Shown here: in pieces, positions 1 to 8,373 of the stretch | Numbering within the stretch: the stretch's first letter is position 1 | Layout: every line of letters begins with the position of its first letter | Assembly (NCBI GenBank): GCA_944385095.1 | Contig: CALWVS010000003.1 | Coordinates: 62,001-126,000, forward strand | Source of the DNA: an uncultured Oscillospiraceae bacterium | GTDB taxonomy: Bacteria > Bacillota > Clostridia > Oscillospirales > Oscillospiraceae | Direction of reading: 5' to 3' | Length of the DNA: 64,000 bases | The notes under the pieces: model-generated | The model's database searches: none | What the model was told of the DNA's origin: nothing | Seen by the model: only the letters and a program-made list of their open reading frames with translations | Translations under genes and position numbers: made by a program

Positions 1-684
1 GAATCCAACACACAGACAGAGGAAGTGTTTGCAAGAATTGAGGTCAGCAATGATAAGATGAAAGAAATGCTGACAACAATGGACGAAATCAACACAACTG
101 CGGAACAAATTAGAGGAATTGCAAAGAATATTGAGGATATTGCCTTCCAGACGAACATTTTGGCACTGAATGCAGCCATAGAGGCGGCAAGAGCAGGAAC
201 AGCAGGCAAAGGCTTTGCAGTGGTGGCAGATGAGGTGCGCAATCTGGCAAGCAAAACAGCAGAGGCTTCCCAATATGCTTCCAAACTGATTGAAAATACA
301 GCGCAAGTGGCAGTGAAGGGAAAGGAGATTGCCAATGAAACGGCAGATTCTTTTGAAGTTGTCTATGAGGGTGTGAGAGAAATCTCCAACCGCAATGTCA
401 ATATTCTGGAGAGTGCAAAATTGCAGCATCAGGCAATGCAGCAGACAAAAACGGGAATTGACCAGATTTCAAAAGTGGTACAGAGTAACTCTGCTGCCTC
501 AGAGGAAAATGCAGTGGCAAGCAGGGAACTGTCTGACCGTTCTAAGGTATTGAAGTCTCTTGTAATGCAGTTCCAGTACCACAAAGAAGCAGAGGACCGG
601 GACCAGTATCTGGTGATGGATGAGGAACAAGAGCCACTACAGGAACCAAATGATGCACCAGTCAATTCTTTTTCAAAGTATTAA
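1..684 (+). CDS. Methyl-accepting chemotaxis protein, C-terminal part (5' end outside window)
   Basis: The reading frame is open from the first base, so this is the 3' part of a longer gene. The translated part carries the highly conserved MCP signalling hairpin tip ([20 protein letters not shown] followed by [15 protein letters not shown]), which contacts CheA and CheW. Long heptad-like helices continue to the C-terminus, and the last 30 residues are acidic and variable. No NWETF-type CheR-docking pentapeptide is visible at the end. The ligand-binding and membrane parts lie upstream, so the stimulus is unknown. No che genes are in the window. The family call is very secure. Confidence 0.95.
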   Translation, partial: ESNTQTEEVFARIEVSNDKMKEMLTTMDEINTTAEQIRGIAKNIEDIAFQTNILALNAAIEAARAGTAGKGFAVVADEVRNLASKTAEASQYASKLIENTAQVAVKGKEIANETADSFEVVYEGVREISNRNVNILESAKLQHQAMQQTKTGIDQISKVVQSNSAASEENAVASRELSDRSKVLKSLVMQFQYHKEAEDRDQYLVMDEEQEPLQEPNDAPVNSFSKY

Positions 685-756
685 GAAATGATGAATTATA
701 TGGTGTTTTGTAATAGGTAGCTCTGGTTGTTTCAAAGTCTCTAAATCTTATACTGA

Positions 757-795
757 AAAAAACGGTTCACCTGAACCTCAGGTGAACCGTTTTGT
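757..795. terminator. Bidirectional intrinsic terminator
   Basis: A perfect stem of about 15 bp (core ACGGTTCACCTGA, 3-nt loop) is flanked by an A-run on the left and TTTT on the right. It can end both the rightward chemoreceptor gene and the leftward pyrophosphatase gene that converge here. Confidence 0.85.
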
Positions 796-2408
796 CACCC
801 CCACAGCGCAGATAACATGGGGATAACCTGTTTTTTTCGACTCATAATTTTGGGGAGGAAGGCACAGTTGTCTGCTCCTTTGATGTGAAAAGCCTGACAA
901 ATGGCATCCTGGTCGCCTACAAATAGTAATTGGGTGCCATCCAACAGCACATCTGTAATCATCAAAGCAACCACATGCATATGTCTGCGGGAGAGGATTT
1001 CATTCATCTCAGATAAAAATTCCTCTTTGCGCTTTAAAAGACGGTCAGAGTCCATACAGGTGATTTGACTGACTGCCAAATCATGACCGGCGATGTGGAA
1101 CTCTTTGTAGTCCGTTTGCAGCATAGCAGAGATGGTTTTGTCATCTCCACAGGTTGCGGAGAAGATTCTCTGCCCCAAATCTTCCAGAGAGACATTGGCA
1201 ATCCGTGCCATACGATTGGCCACATCAATATCACGCTGGGTACAGGTGGGAGATTTAAACATCACTGTATCAGAGACAATGGCAGCAGCCATAAGACCAG
1301 CCATTTTTTCGGTTGGCATCAGCCCTTTTTCCTGATACATACCAGCAATGATGGTATTGGTACTGCCCACAGGTTCATTACGTACATAAATTGGATTCTT
1401 CGTCTCAATATCAGCCAGACGGTGGTGGTCCACAATTTCCAGAATTTCAGCCTGTTCCAAACCTGCCACTGACTGGGCACGTTCGTTATGGTCCACCAGA
1501 ATGACCCGTTTACGGCGAGGGCGCAACAGATGGAAGCGAGACAGGGAGCCTACCACACAGCCATTGTCATCCAAAATAGGATAGGCACGAAAACGGCTTT
1601 TTAAAACTGCTTCCCGCACATTGTCAATATAATCGTCCAGATGGAAGCAGGCAATGTCACGTCGTTTGCAGACCGTGGCAATGGGCATGGCGTGCCAGAT
1701 AAGACGGGAGACCCGATAGGCGTCATAGGGCGTGGAAATCACACAGGTTTCACTGTCCAAGTCCAGCAGTTCATGGGGAACTTCACCCTGACAGACAATA
1801 ATGCAGTTGATATTGTTCTCTATGGCTTTTCGGATGACTTCCGGTTGCTCACCACAGATGACAATGCTGTTTTTGGTGTAATTCATCAGATTTTTTCGGC
1901 AGGCAGGCAGAGCCACCACAATTTCGCCAGACAGGGTATCTCGCAGTTCCCCACCTGCATTGAGTACTTTTCCCTCTAATACAGATAGTAAATTGTAAAT
2001 GGGAATTTCACCAATGGTAGAGTCAACTACAGAATTTAAGTCATAGTTTGCAATATCGCCTGCGGATAACATACCATACAGGGTGCCATCTTCATTGGCA
2101 ACAGGGAGGGCAGAAATTTTATCTGCCTTCATAGCCTGCCAGGCTCGGCTTAGGGTAGCAGCCGCAGATAAGGTGGTGGGGGTATCGTAGTCCAAGTCCC
2201 GGACCTGTGTGCGTAGGTCGCTGATGAGTTGGGGTGGTTCAGCCCCAAACATATCCAGCACCGTCTGTGTCTCATCGCTGATTTGCCCCAGACGGGCAGC
2301 CTGATAGTGGCGTTCCCCTAGTGCGTTTTTCAATGCTGCATAAGCCATTGCGGCTACAATGGAATCAGTATCTGGGTTGCGATGCCCAGTAATGTAGATG
2401 GTTTCCAT
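795..2408 (-). CDS. ppaC: Manganese-dependent inorganic pyrophosphatase with CBS and DRTGG domains
   Basis: Family II (DHH) pyrophosphatase, which hydrolyses PPi to two phosphates in the cytoplasm. The DHH signatures are visible: GHRNPDTDS at residues 8-16, VDHNE near 310 and DHHR near 330; the DHHA2 part follows. At 537 aa it is far longer than the roughly 310-aa minimal enzyme because a CBS pair and a DRTGG-like segment (about residues 70-300) are inserted after the first DHH motif. Such CBS-PPases are regulated by adenine nucleotides, and those with DRTGG by Ap4A (family knowledge). The ATG at 2408 has AAAGGAG about 13 nt upstream. It is transcribed alone from its own promoter. Confidence 0.93.
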   Translation of the reverse strand: METIYITGHRNPDTDSIVAAMAYAALKNALGERHYQAARLGQISDETQTVLDMFGAEPPQLISDLRTQVRDLDYDTPTTLSAAATLSRAWQAMKADKISALPVANEDGTLYGMLSAGDIANYDLNSVVDSTIGEIPIYNLLSVLEGKVLNAGGELRDTLSGEIVVALPACRKNLMNYTKNSIVICGEQPEVIRKAIENNINCIIVCQGEVPHELLDLDSETCVISTPYDAYRVSRLIWHAMPIATVCKRRDIACFHLDDYIDNVREAVLKSRFRAYPILDDNGCVVGSLSRFHLLRPRRKRVILVDHNERAQSVAGLEQAEILEIVDHHRLADIETKNPIYVRNEPVGSTNTIIAGMYQEKGLMPTEKMAGLMAAAIVSDTVMFKSPTCTQRDIDVANRMARIANVSLEDLGQRIFSATCGDDKTISAMLQTDYKEFHIAGHDLAVSQITCMDSDRLLKRKEEFLSEMNEILSRRHMHVVALMITDVLLDGTQLLFVGDQDAICQAFHIKGADNCAFLPKIMSRKKQVIPMLSALWG

Positions 2409-2450
2409 TGATTTTCGATCACTCCTTTGTAAAAATCCTTCTCAATCCAT

Positions 2451-2479
2451 ATTATCTTTGAAATGTTCCTATTTGTCAA
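2451..2479 (-). promoter_or_regulatory. Promoter of the pyrophosphatase gene
   Basis: On the minus strand, TTGACA (2474-2479) and GATAAT (2451-2456) are separated by 17 nt, a close match to a vegetative promoter. It lies about 40 nt upstream of the start codon. Confidence 0.7.
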
Positions 2480-2543
2480 TAAAAAATTGGAAATAGTTAA
2501 CTTTTTGAATAGGATTGCCATAGTTGAAAATAGATTGTAAAAA

Positions 2544-3389
2544 TTATGAATGAAAATATTGACGAAAGACATCATAATTTTGCGTATCTTTGGGACTGCA
2601 ATAGACAGCAAATTCTATCACTTTGAAATCATAGATATGTTGTTTCACAGCTTTCAGGATGCCTTCTGCAACAATCTGAGGAGGATTTTGAAAGGCTCCA
2701 CAGCCAAATGCACCTAAAATAATCCCTTCTGCACCATGATGTTTTGCAATCGTCAGAATTCGGTTTGCACGTTTTGTATGCAGAGATTTTAAATCTATGG
2801 GATTTATTTTTATGGTTTGCCTGTCTGAATTGGGATGCTCTCTTAAATTGGGTGCAGCACAAGTGATCAGATCCACATTGCACCATTCATGTTCTGGCAA
2901 AAGTTCAGGAAAGCTGGTGTCGGATTTAAAAATAGTCACATCTGGTGTATAGATACAATCATCATTGTATAATGATGTCAGTGTACCATTCCGCAGCATG
3001 GTTTTATGTGCATGATGAAAGACTGATTTCATGGTTTCATCACTGATACATGGATATAAAGTGCTGCATCTGCACAGGCATTCTTCTTGAGCATTAGAAC
3101 CTCTTGTAACCCCTCCACCTGCATTGGTGGCAGATGCAAAGTTATGTACACATAGTTTTATATTTTTATAGCACATGGCTGCTTCAAAACTACGTTTTTT
3201 GGAGACGACAATTTCCGCTTTGGTTTCATATCTATGTGGCAGAGGTTCAATCACATCACATTCTTTGATCAATCTTTGATTTTGAATAGAATGTTGTACT
3301 GACTGTTTCAGTGTTTCATTCTCCTTGCATAAAGAAAGGGTATCTTCAAAGATGGCAATTCTTTTTTGTTTTGCATCATTGTAAAACAT
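2544..3389 (-). CDS. Microbial-type PARG-like protein (TIGR02452/DUF2263 family)
   Basis: The sequence ASATNAGGGVTRGSNAQEEC contains the GGG-X(6-8)-QEE catalytic signature of poly(ADP-ribose) glycohydrolases of the bacterial macrodomain type. The following lines of the family (YNDDCIYTPDVTIFK, then GAFGCGAFQNPP near the end) also fit. It may remove ADP-ribose from proteins or nucleic acids; the substrate is not known. The frame is open upstream to 3524, but the start at 3389 is preferred because AAGGA precedes it and MFYNDAKQKR resembles family N-termini. That gives 281 aa. It lies divergent to the Spx-like gene and has no obvious partner. Confidence 0.8.
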   Translation of the reverse strand: MFYNDAKQKRIAIFEDTLSLCKENETLKQSVQHSIQNQRLIKECDVIEPLPHRYETKAEIVVSKKRSFEAAMCYKNIKLCVHNFASATNAGGGVTRGSNAQEECLCRCSTLYPCISDETMKSVFHHAHKTMLRNGTLTSLYNDDCIYTPDVTIFKSDTSFPELLPEHEWCNVDLITCAAPNLREHPNSDRQTIKINPIDLKSLHTKRANRILTIAKHHGAEGIILGAFGCGAFQNPPQIVAEGILKAVKQHIYDFKVIEFAVYCSPKDTQNYDVFRQYFHS

Positions 3390-3468
3390 ATTATTTTGTT
3401 TCCTTATCATAAATTCATGGCACAATCTGATATGTGAATTTTTGAATGATTTCTTTTGTCCAAAAAAC

Positions 3469-3497
3469 TTGGAAAACAGTCCATAGTATGATAGGAT
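3469..3497 (+). promoter_or_regulatory. Promoter of the ArsC/Spx-like gene
   Basis: TTGGAA (3469-3474), a 17-nt spacer and TAGGAT (3492-3497) lie 26 nt before the ATG. It overlaps the extended upstream part of the PARG-like frame, which supports the shorter start of that gene. Confidence 0.5.
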
Positions 3498-3522
3498 AGA
3501 GAAAAAGAAAAGAGGTGTTTTC

Positions 3523-3870
3523 ATGCTATTTTTATGTTATCCAAAGTGTACTACATGCCAAAAAGCGCAGCGATGGCTGGAAGAACAGGGCTGTGAGCTG
3601 ACCATCCGCAACATCAAAGAGAACAACCCCACAAAAGAGGAATTAAAACAGTGGTGGCAGCGCAGCGGGCTGCCTCTCAAACGCTTTTTCAATACATCAG
3701 GACTGCAATATAAAGCGTTAGGGTTGAAAGATCGGTTGCCTGGCATGAGTGAGGAGGAGCAGTTAGAGTTACTCAGTACCGATGGTATGTTGGTCAAACG
3801 CCCCATTCTAGTCAGTGAAAAAGAGGTATTGGTTGGGTTCAAGGAAAAAGAGTGGCAAACGATTTTATAA
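3523..3870 (+). CDS. ArsC/Spx/MgsR-family thioredoxin-fold protein
   Basis: 115 aa with the ArsC-family redox motif CTTC (residues 9-12) after the first beta-strand and a conserved KRPILV segment near residue 90. This size and order fit the Spx/YffB branch of the ArsC fold rather than a true arsenate reductase with its arsenic operon; no ars genes are near. Roles in the family are arsenate reduction or thiol-stress control through RNA polymerase, and which applies here cannot be told. The ATG has AGAGG 8 nt upstream, and a strong terminator follows, so it is monocistronic. Confidence 0.85.
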   Translation: MLFLCYPKCTTCQKAQRWLEEQGCELTIRNIKENNPTKEELKQWWQRSGLPLKRFFNTSGLQYKALGLKDRLPGMSEEEQLELLSTDGMLVKRPILVSEKEVLVGFKEKEWQTIL

Positions 3871-3880
3871 AAGTAGAACA

Positions 3881-3920
3881 GAGTGCAGCCCCTTTTTGAG
3901 AGGGGGTTGCACTCTTTTTG
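3881..3920 (+). terminator. Intrinsic terminator of the ArsC/Spx-like gene
   Basis: GAGTGCAGCCCC pairs with GGGGTTGCACTC around a 9-nt loop and is followed by TTTTTG. Confidence 0.85.
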
Positions 3921-4041
3921 TATATATGCAATATTATACAATAAAATGCGAATAAATTTACATTAAAATTTTTCATATTTAACTATATATTTTTTCATGC
4001 GTCTGTGCTATGATAGGGGGGTATCCAGAAGGGAAGGATGA

Positions 4042-4917
4042 TTACTCCAGAGATTTCGTCCACTGTATTACATGGTCTACAAAGAGTTGTGTAATGGTGG
4101 AAGGGGTCGTGTCTTTTTTCACAGCAATGGCGATGTCCTTTCCCTGAGGGATGTGAAACGGTTTTGAGAGAATGTGATACCGGTTGGGATGTAGCATCAA
4201 CTGATGAACTACACTGATGCCAAGTCCACACTCTACCATAGAGAGAATGGCATAATCGTTTGATACTTCATAGCGTATGTTTGGCTTTTGTTGCAGATGT
4301 TCCAGAAATTTTGTAATTTCATAGTCCTGTTCTTCTTTCAGGTTGATAAAATCCTCACTGGAGAGCTGTTCGATGGGATAGACAGGTACATCTGCCATAG
4401 GATGGTCACAGGGCATTACCACAACCAGTTGGTCTTGCAATAAAAAAGTGGCATCCAAGTCGTTGGCAGCGGGCAAGCTGACAAAGCCACAGTCCACTTC
4501 TCCCTTTCGAATCCAATTTGAGATTTGGTTATACTCTCCATTGATGAGATGGAAGTCAATATTGGGATATTGGCTGTGAAAGGATTTAATGAGTTCAGGC
4601 AGCAGACCACTTGCAATGCTGGAGAAGGCACCTACCCGAATGGAACCAGAGCGCAGTCCGTGCAGTTCAGAAATGGTATAGTTCAAATCCTCATAGGCTT
4701 TGCAGATTTCCTGTATTTTGGGAATCAATACCATAGCTTCTGAGGTAATTTCAATGCCAGAGCGGCTGCGGGTGAGCAGGGTAACGTGCCAGTCCGCTTC
4801 CAGGTCAGCAATCATCCGACTAATTGCAGATTGTGTGTATCCAAGTTGCGTGGCAGCTAAGGTAATACTCCCTGTCTCAATGGTTTTCAGATAGGCAATA
4901 TACTTGCGAATGCTCAT
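4042..4917 (-). CDS. LysR-family transcriptional regulator
   Basis: 291 aa. The N-terminal winged helix-turn-helix has the typical LysR pattern (TGSITLAATQLGYTQSAIS, about residues 15-33, then LEADWHVTLLTR). A two-lobed effector domain follows (RVGAFSSIASGLLPELI onward). The frame is open to 4980, but the ATG at 4917 is preferred because AAGGAG precedes it and the HTH then starts at the usual distance. It is divergent from argC with a 210-nt AT-rich gap, the classical arrangement for a LysR protein controlling its neighbour. Control of the arginine genes is therefore likely but unproven. Confidence 0.92.
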   Translation of the reverse strand: MSIRKYIAYLKTIETGSITLAATQLGYTQSAISRMIADLEADWHVTLLTRSRSGIEITSEAMVLIPKIQEICKAYEDLNYTISELHGLRSGSIRVGAFSSIASGLLPELIKSFHSQYPNIDFHLINGEYNQISNWIRKGEVDCGFVSLPAANDLDATFLLQDQLVVVMPCDHPMADVPVYPIEQLSSEDFINLKEEQDYEITKFLEHLQQKPNIRYEVSNDYAILSMVECGLGISVVHQLMLHPNRYHILSKPFHIPQGKDIAIAVKKDTTPSTITQLFVDHVIQWTKSLE

Positions 4918-4987
4918 AGTGGTGTGGCTCCTTACTTGTAAAATGGATAGAGAAAAATAAGATTCATTCTTCTTTGTCATTTATAAT

Positions 4988-5003
4988 AGAAAAAAGATTT
5001 TCT
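4988..5003. promoter_or_regulatory. Inverted repeat in the lysR-argC intergenic region, possible operator
   Basis: AGAAAA and TTTTCT form 6-bp arms separated by AAGA, ending exactly at the -35 element of the argC promoter. This is where a LysR activator would be expected to bind. The AT-rich background makes a chance palindrome possible. Confidence 0.3.
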
Positions 5004-5031
5004 TGTATAAACTGCATAGCAATTATATAAT
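5003..5031 (+). promoter_or_regulatory. Promoter of the argCJBD operon
   Basis: TTGTAT (5003-5008), 17-nt spacer, TATAAT (5026-5031). The start would be near 5038, leaving an AT-rich leader of about 90 nt before argC. That leader holds ARG-box-like AT-rich stretches, but no convincing ArgR site. Confidence 0.65.
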
Positions 5032-5127
5032 ATAAGAGAAAAAAGTTCAACATAATTCATATAAAATTAAAAATATTTTGAAGCAATTCCCTGTGTGTAT
5101 TCGAATAAAAAGAGGAGGAAATGAAGT

Positions 5128-6201
5128 ATGATCCGTTTTTCCATTTGTGGTGCAGCCAGCTATGCTTGCGGTGAGCTGTTGAGACTGATGGTCAATCACC
5201 CAGAAACTGAGGTAGCATATCTTGCAGATACTTTTGCAGCAGGACGCAAGATTTATGAGGAACATCCTGCATTGATGGGATTTTATGACCAGGAGATTTT
5301 ACCTCTCAATGAGGAAACTCTGGAGCAGATTGTAAAAGACAGTGATGTTGTCTTTACTGCGGTAGATGCAGGTACAGTATGTGCCATCGCAGAGAAGGTG
5401 CTAGCTGGTGGAAAGAAGTTCATTGATTTTGGTGCAGATATCCGCTTCCGTGATGCAAAGACTTGGGAAAAGTGGTATGGATTGCAGCATCCCAACCATG
5501 AGATGACAAAAGAGGCGGTCTACTGCATTCCAGAAATTCAAAGAGATTTGGCAAAAGGGAAAAGCCTGATTGCAAACCCAGGCTGTTATCCCACAGCTTC
5601 TACTTTAGGTCTGTTCCCTGTGCTGAAAGAGAATATGGTGGTAGAAAATACCATTATCATTGATGCAAAGAGTGGCTTTACTGGTGCTGGTCGCCGTCCC
5701 GCTCCCAATAAGTTAATTGCTGAGGCAAGCAACAATTTCTGCGCCTATGCATTGGGTGGCGGTCATCGCCATACACCAGAAATTGAGCAGAACATTGCCT
5801 ATATTACAGGAAAAGATTTGATGCAGCCAGAGACTTGGCAGTACATCAACTTCCAGCCCCATCTTACCCCTCAGGTGCGTGGAATTGAAGTGACCATTTA
5901 TGCCACACTGAATCAGGAAGTAACCAATGAGGAGCTGTACAACCTCTATCAGAAGTATTATCAGGATGAGTATTTTGTCCATGTGTTCCCTGCCAGTAAG
6001 CCTGTACAGACAAAGTGGACAGCGGGTACCAATTTGTGTTGCATCACTCCTACTTATGATGCCAGAACCAAGAGACTGGTGGTCAGCTCTGTAATTGACA
6101 ACATTGGAAAAGGGGCTGCTGGTCAGGCAATTCAAAACATGAATCTGATTTTTGGACTGGATGAAACCACCGGTCTGAAAATTGCTCCTATGTACCCATA
6201 A
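5128..6201 (+). CDS. argC: N-acetyl-gamma-glutamyl-phosphate reductase
   Basis: Reduces N-acetylglutamyl-5-phosphate to the semialdehyde with NADPH, the third step of arginine synthesis. The N-terminal Rossmann segment (CGAASYACGELLRLMVNHPE), the catalytic cysteine motif NPGCYPT near residue 150 and the GGGHRHTPEI motif with the catalytic histidine near 210 are all present. The 357-aa length is normal. AGGAGG lies 10 nt before the ATG. It is the first gene of argCJBD and is divergent from a LysR regulator. The Clostridia-typical gene order supports the call fully. Confidence 0.97.
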   Translation: MIRFSICGAASYACGELLRLMVNHPETEVAYLADTFAAGRKIYEEHPALMGFYDQEILPLNEETLEQIVKDSDVVFTAVDAGTVCAIAEKVLAGGKKFIDFGADIRFRDAKTWEKWYGLQHPNHEMTKEAVYCIPEIQRDLAKGKSLIANPGCYPTASTLGLFPVLKENMVVENTIIIDAKSGFTGAGRRPAPNKLIAEASNNFCAYALGGGHRHTPEIEQNIAYITGKDLMQPETWQYINFQPHLTPQVRGIEVTIYATLNQEVTNEELYNLYQKYYQDEYFVHVFPASKPVQTKWTAGTNLCCITPTYDARTKRLVVSSVIDNIGKGAAGQAIQNMNLIFGLDETTGLKIAPMYP

Positions 6202-6231
6202 GGGAAGCAGCAAGAAAGGATGTAGAGGAAC

Positions 6232-7455
6232 ATGGCGTATCAGTTGATTGAAGGTGGAGGCGTAACCTCTCCCAAAGGATTTGTGGCAGGAGCCTGTTAT
6301 GTGGGAGTGAAAAGCAGAAAAAGCGAAAAGCCCGATGTGGCAGTGCTCTATTCTGAGTATCCCACCAGTTGTGCAGCCCTCTTTACCACAAATAAATTCT
6401 GTGCTGCTCCTGTGATTCTGGGTCGGGAAGTGTTGAAAAAGGGAAAGGCAAGAGCCATTGTCATCAACAGTGGCAATGCCAATGCAGCCACTGGAACCCA
6501 AGGGATTGAGGATGCCAAACGGGTGGAGCAGGAGGCAGAAAAACTGCTGGGACTGGGAGAAGATGAAGTATTTGTATGCTCCACCGGTGTAATTGGGCAA
6601 CGTCTGCCAGTAGAGAAAGTGATTGATGGTGTACATAAAATTGTTCCCAATATGAGCGCGGAAAAAGGTTCTGAGGCAGCCTGGGCGATTATGACCACCG
6701 ACCTGGTTCGGAAGGAAGTTGCAATGGAACTGAAGCTCTCTGGTGGTACAGTGCGTGTGGGTGCAATGGCAAAAGGTTCTGGTATGATTCACCCCAACAT
6801 GGCGACGATGCTTGCCTATGTGACAACCGATGCAAAGCTTTCTGCGGATGTGGCACAAAAGATGCTGAAAGAGAGTGCAGATAAGAGCTTCAATATGATG
6901 ACGGTAGATGGAGATACCAGTACCAATGACTCTCTGTTTCTCCTTGCCAATGGTGCCTCTGGTGTTGCCATTGAGACAGAGGAGGACAAGGCAGCCTTTG
7001 CGGCTCTGCTGGACGAAATCTGTATTGATATGGCGCGTCGCATTGCCTCAGATGGTGAGGGTGCAACCCACCTGATGATTGTGGAGGCATATGGTCTGCC
7101 AACAGAGAAGGATGCCAAGCTGGTGGCACGCTCCATTGCAGGGTCCAGCCTTTTCAAAGCGGCACTGTTTGGCAAGGATGCCAACTGGGGGCGTATCATG
7201 GCAGCCGCTGGCTATTCCGGTGCCGATGTGGACCCAACAAAGGCAGACTGCATTCTGAAAAGTGCAGCCGGTGAAGTTGTGGTGATGCAGGATGGGTTTG
7301 GCACAGATTTTAGTGAGGAACTTGCCAAGCAAGTACTGACAGAGCATGATGTGACTGTAGTGGTAGATTTCCACAGTGGAGAGGGGCAGGCAACTGCCTT
7401 TGGCTGTGACCTTACCTATGATTATGTGAAAATCAACGGTGATTACCGCACCTAA
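6232..7455 (+). CDS. argJ: Bifunctional ornithine acetyltransferase / N-acetylglutamate synthase
   Basis: Transfers the acetyl group from N-acetylornithine to glutamate, releasing ornithine and recycling acetate in the pathway; many ArgJ enzymes also use acetyl-CoA. The self-cleavage site is visible as MIHPNMATMLAY near residue 190, where cleavage before the threonine makes the alpha and beta chains and exposes the nucleophile. The STGVIGQRLP segment near 120 and a normal 407-aa length agree. No argA is in the window. It lies 30 nt after argC and 14 nt before argB. Confidence 0.97.
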   Translation: MAYQLIEGGGVTSPKGFVAGACYVGVKSRKSEKPDVAVLYSEYPTSCAALFTTNKFCAAPVILGREVLKKGKARAIVINSGNANAATGTQGIEDAKRVEQEAEKLLGLGEDEVFVCSTGVIGQRLPVEKVIDGVHKIVPNMSAEKGSEAAWAIMTTDLVRKEVAMELKLSGGTVRVGAMAKGSGMIHPNMATMLAYVTTDAKLSADVAQKMLKESADKSFNMMTVDGDTSTNDSLFLLANGASGVAIETEEDKAAFAALLDEICIDMARRIASDGEGATHLMIVEAYGLPTEKDAKLVARSIAGSSLFKAALFGKDANWGRIMAAAGYSGADVDPTKADCILKSAAGEVVVMQDGFGTDFSEELAKQVLTEHDVTVVVDFHSGEGQATAFGCDLTYDYVKINGDYRT

Positions 7456-7469
7456 AGGGAGAGATGGTC

Positions 7470-8351
7470 ATGGGAGAGATTGCAAATAAAGTGGAAACTT
7501 TGCTGGAGACTATGCCATATTTGAAGCAGTATGCAGGGAAAATTGTGGTTGTCAAATATGGTGGTAATGCAATGGTCAATGAAGAACTAAAGCAGGCAGT
7601 GATTGAAGATGTGGTCATGCTCAAGCTGTTGGGTCTGAAACCAGTGCTCAGCCATGGTGGAGGACCTGGTATCAATCAGATGCTGGAGAAGCTGGAGATT
7701 CCGGTGCAGTTTATCAACGGTCTGCGTTACACCTCAGAAGACATAATGAAGGTTGTGGAGATGGTCCTCATTGGAGAAGTCAACAGCGAACTGGTGGGGC
7801 GCATCAATGCAGCAGGCGGTGAGGCAGTGGGTCTTTCCGGTGTCAGTGCCAATCTCTATACCTGCACCCAGCGCAGTGAGGAATTGGGCTATGTGGGAGA
7901 CATTGTACAGGTCAATGTAAAACCTGTGCTGGCAATGTTGGATGCTGGTTATATCCCTGTGATTGCCCCAGTTGGGACAGATGGCAAGGGGCATATCTTC
8001 AATATCAATGGGGATACAGCCGCAGGAAAGCTGGCAAGTGCGCTGGGAGCAGAAAAGCTGATTTTACTGACCGATATTGAGGGATTATGTAACGACATTC
8101 AAATACGGGATGTGATTTCCTATCTGAATATTGCAGACGTGCCGAAATTGAAAGAACAGGGCACCATTGCAGGCGGCATGATTCCCAAGGTGGACTGCTG
8201 TGTACAGGCAGTGGAGGAGGGCGTCACCAATGTACATATCATTGATGGTCGCAAGCCCCACAGTATGCTGTATGAGGCTTTTCAAACAGAAGGAAATGGC
8301 ACCACAGTAGGCAGAGACAAAGCCAGTGTGGGCATCAAATGGAAAGTATAA
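7470..8351 (+). CDS. argB: Acetylglutamate kinase
   Basis: Phosphorylates N-acetylglutamate at the gamma-carboxylate. The amino-acid kinase fold is clear: VVKYGGNAM near residue 28, SHGGGPGINQML near 65, GLSGVSANL near 120 and NINGDTAAGKLA near 180. Two in-frame ATGs exist (7464 and 7470); the second is preferred because GGGAG then lies 8 nt upstream. This gives 293 aa, the normal size. Whether arginine inhibits this form cannot be read with certainty. It is third in the operon. Confidence 0.97.
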   Translation: MGEIANKVETLLETMPYLKQYAGKIVVVKYGGNAMVNEELKQAVIEDVVMLKLLGLKPVLSHGGGPGINQMLEKLEIPVQFINGLRYTSEDIMKVVEMVLIGEVNSELVGRINAAGGEAVGLSGVSANLYTCTQRSEELGYVGDIVQVNVKPVLAMLDAGYIPVIAPVGTDGKGHIFNINGDTAAGKLASALGAEKLILLTDIEGLCNDIQIRDVISYLNIADVPKLKEQGTIAGGMIPKVDCCVQAVEEGVTNVHIIDGRKPHSMLYEAFQTEGNGTTVGRDKASVGIKWKV

Positions 8352-8373
8352 AGTGTCAGAAGGAGGAAGTATC

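Noticed and set aside
3390..3524. An extended N-terminus for the PARG-like protein (start at 3524)
   Set aside because: It overlaps the promoter of the divergent gene, has no ribosome site and does not resemble the family.
3523..3870. An arsenic resistance operon
   Set aside because: The ArsC-fold protein stands alone with no arsR, arsB or acr3; it fits the Spx/YffB branch.
5713..6858. A 381-codon leftward frame across argC-argJ
   Set aside because: It is antisense to two clearly identified arg genes, has low-complexity His/Cys-rich translation and no family match.
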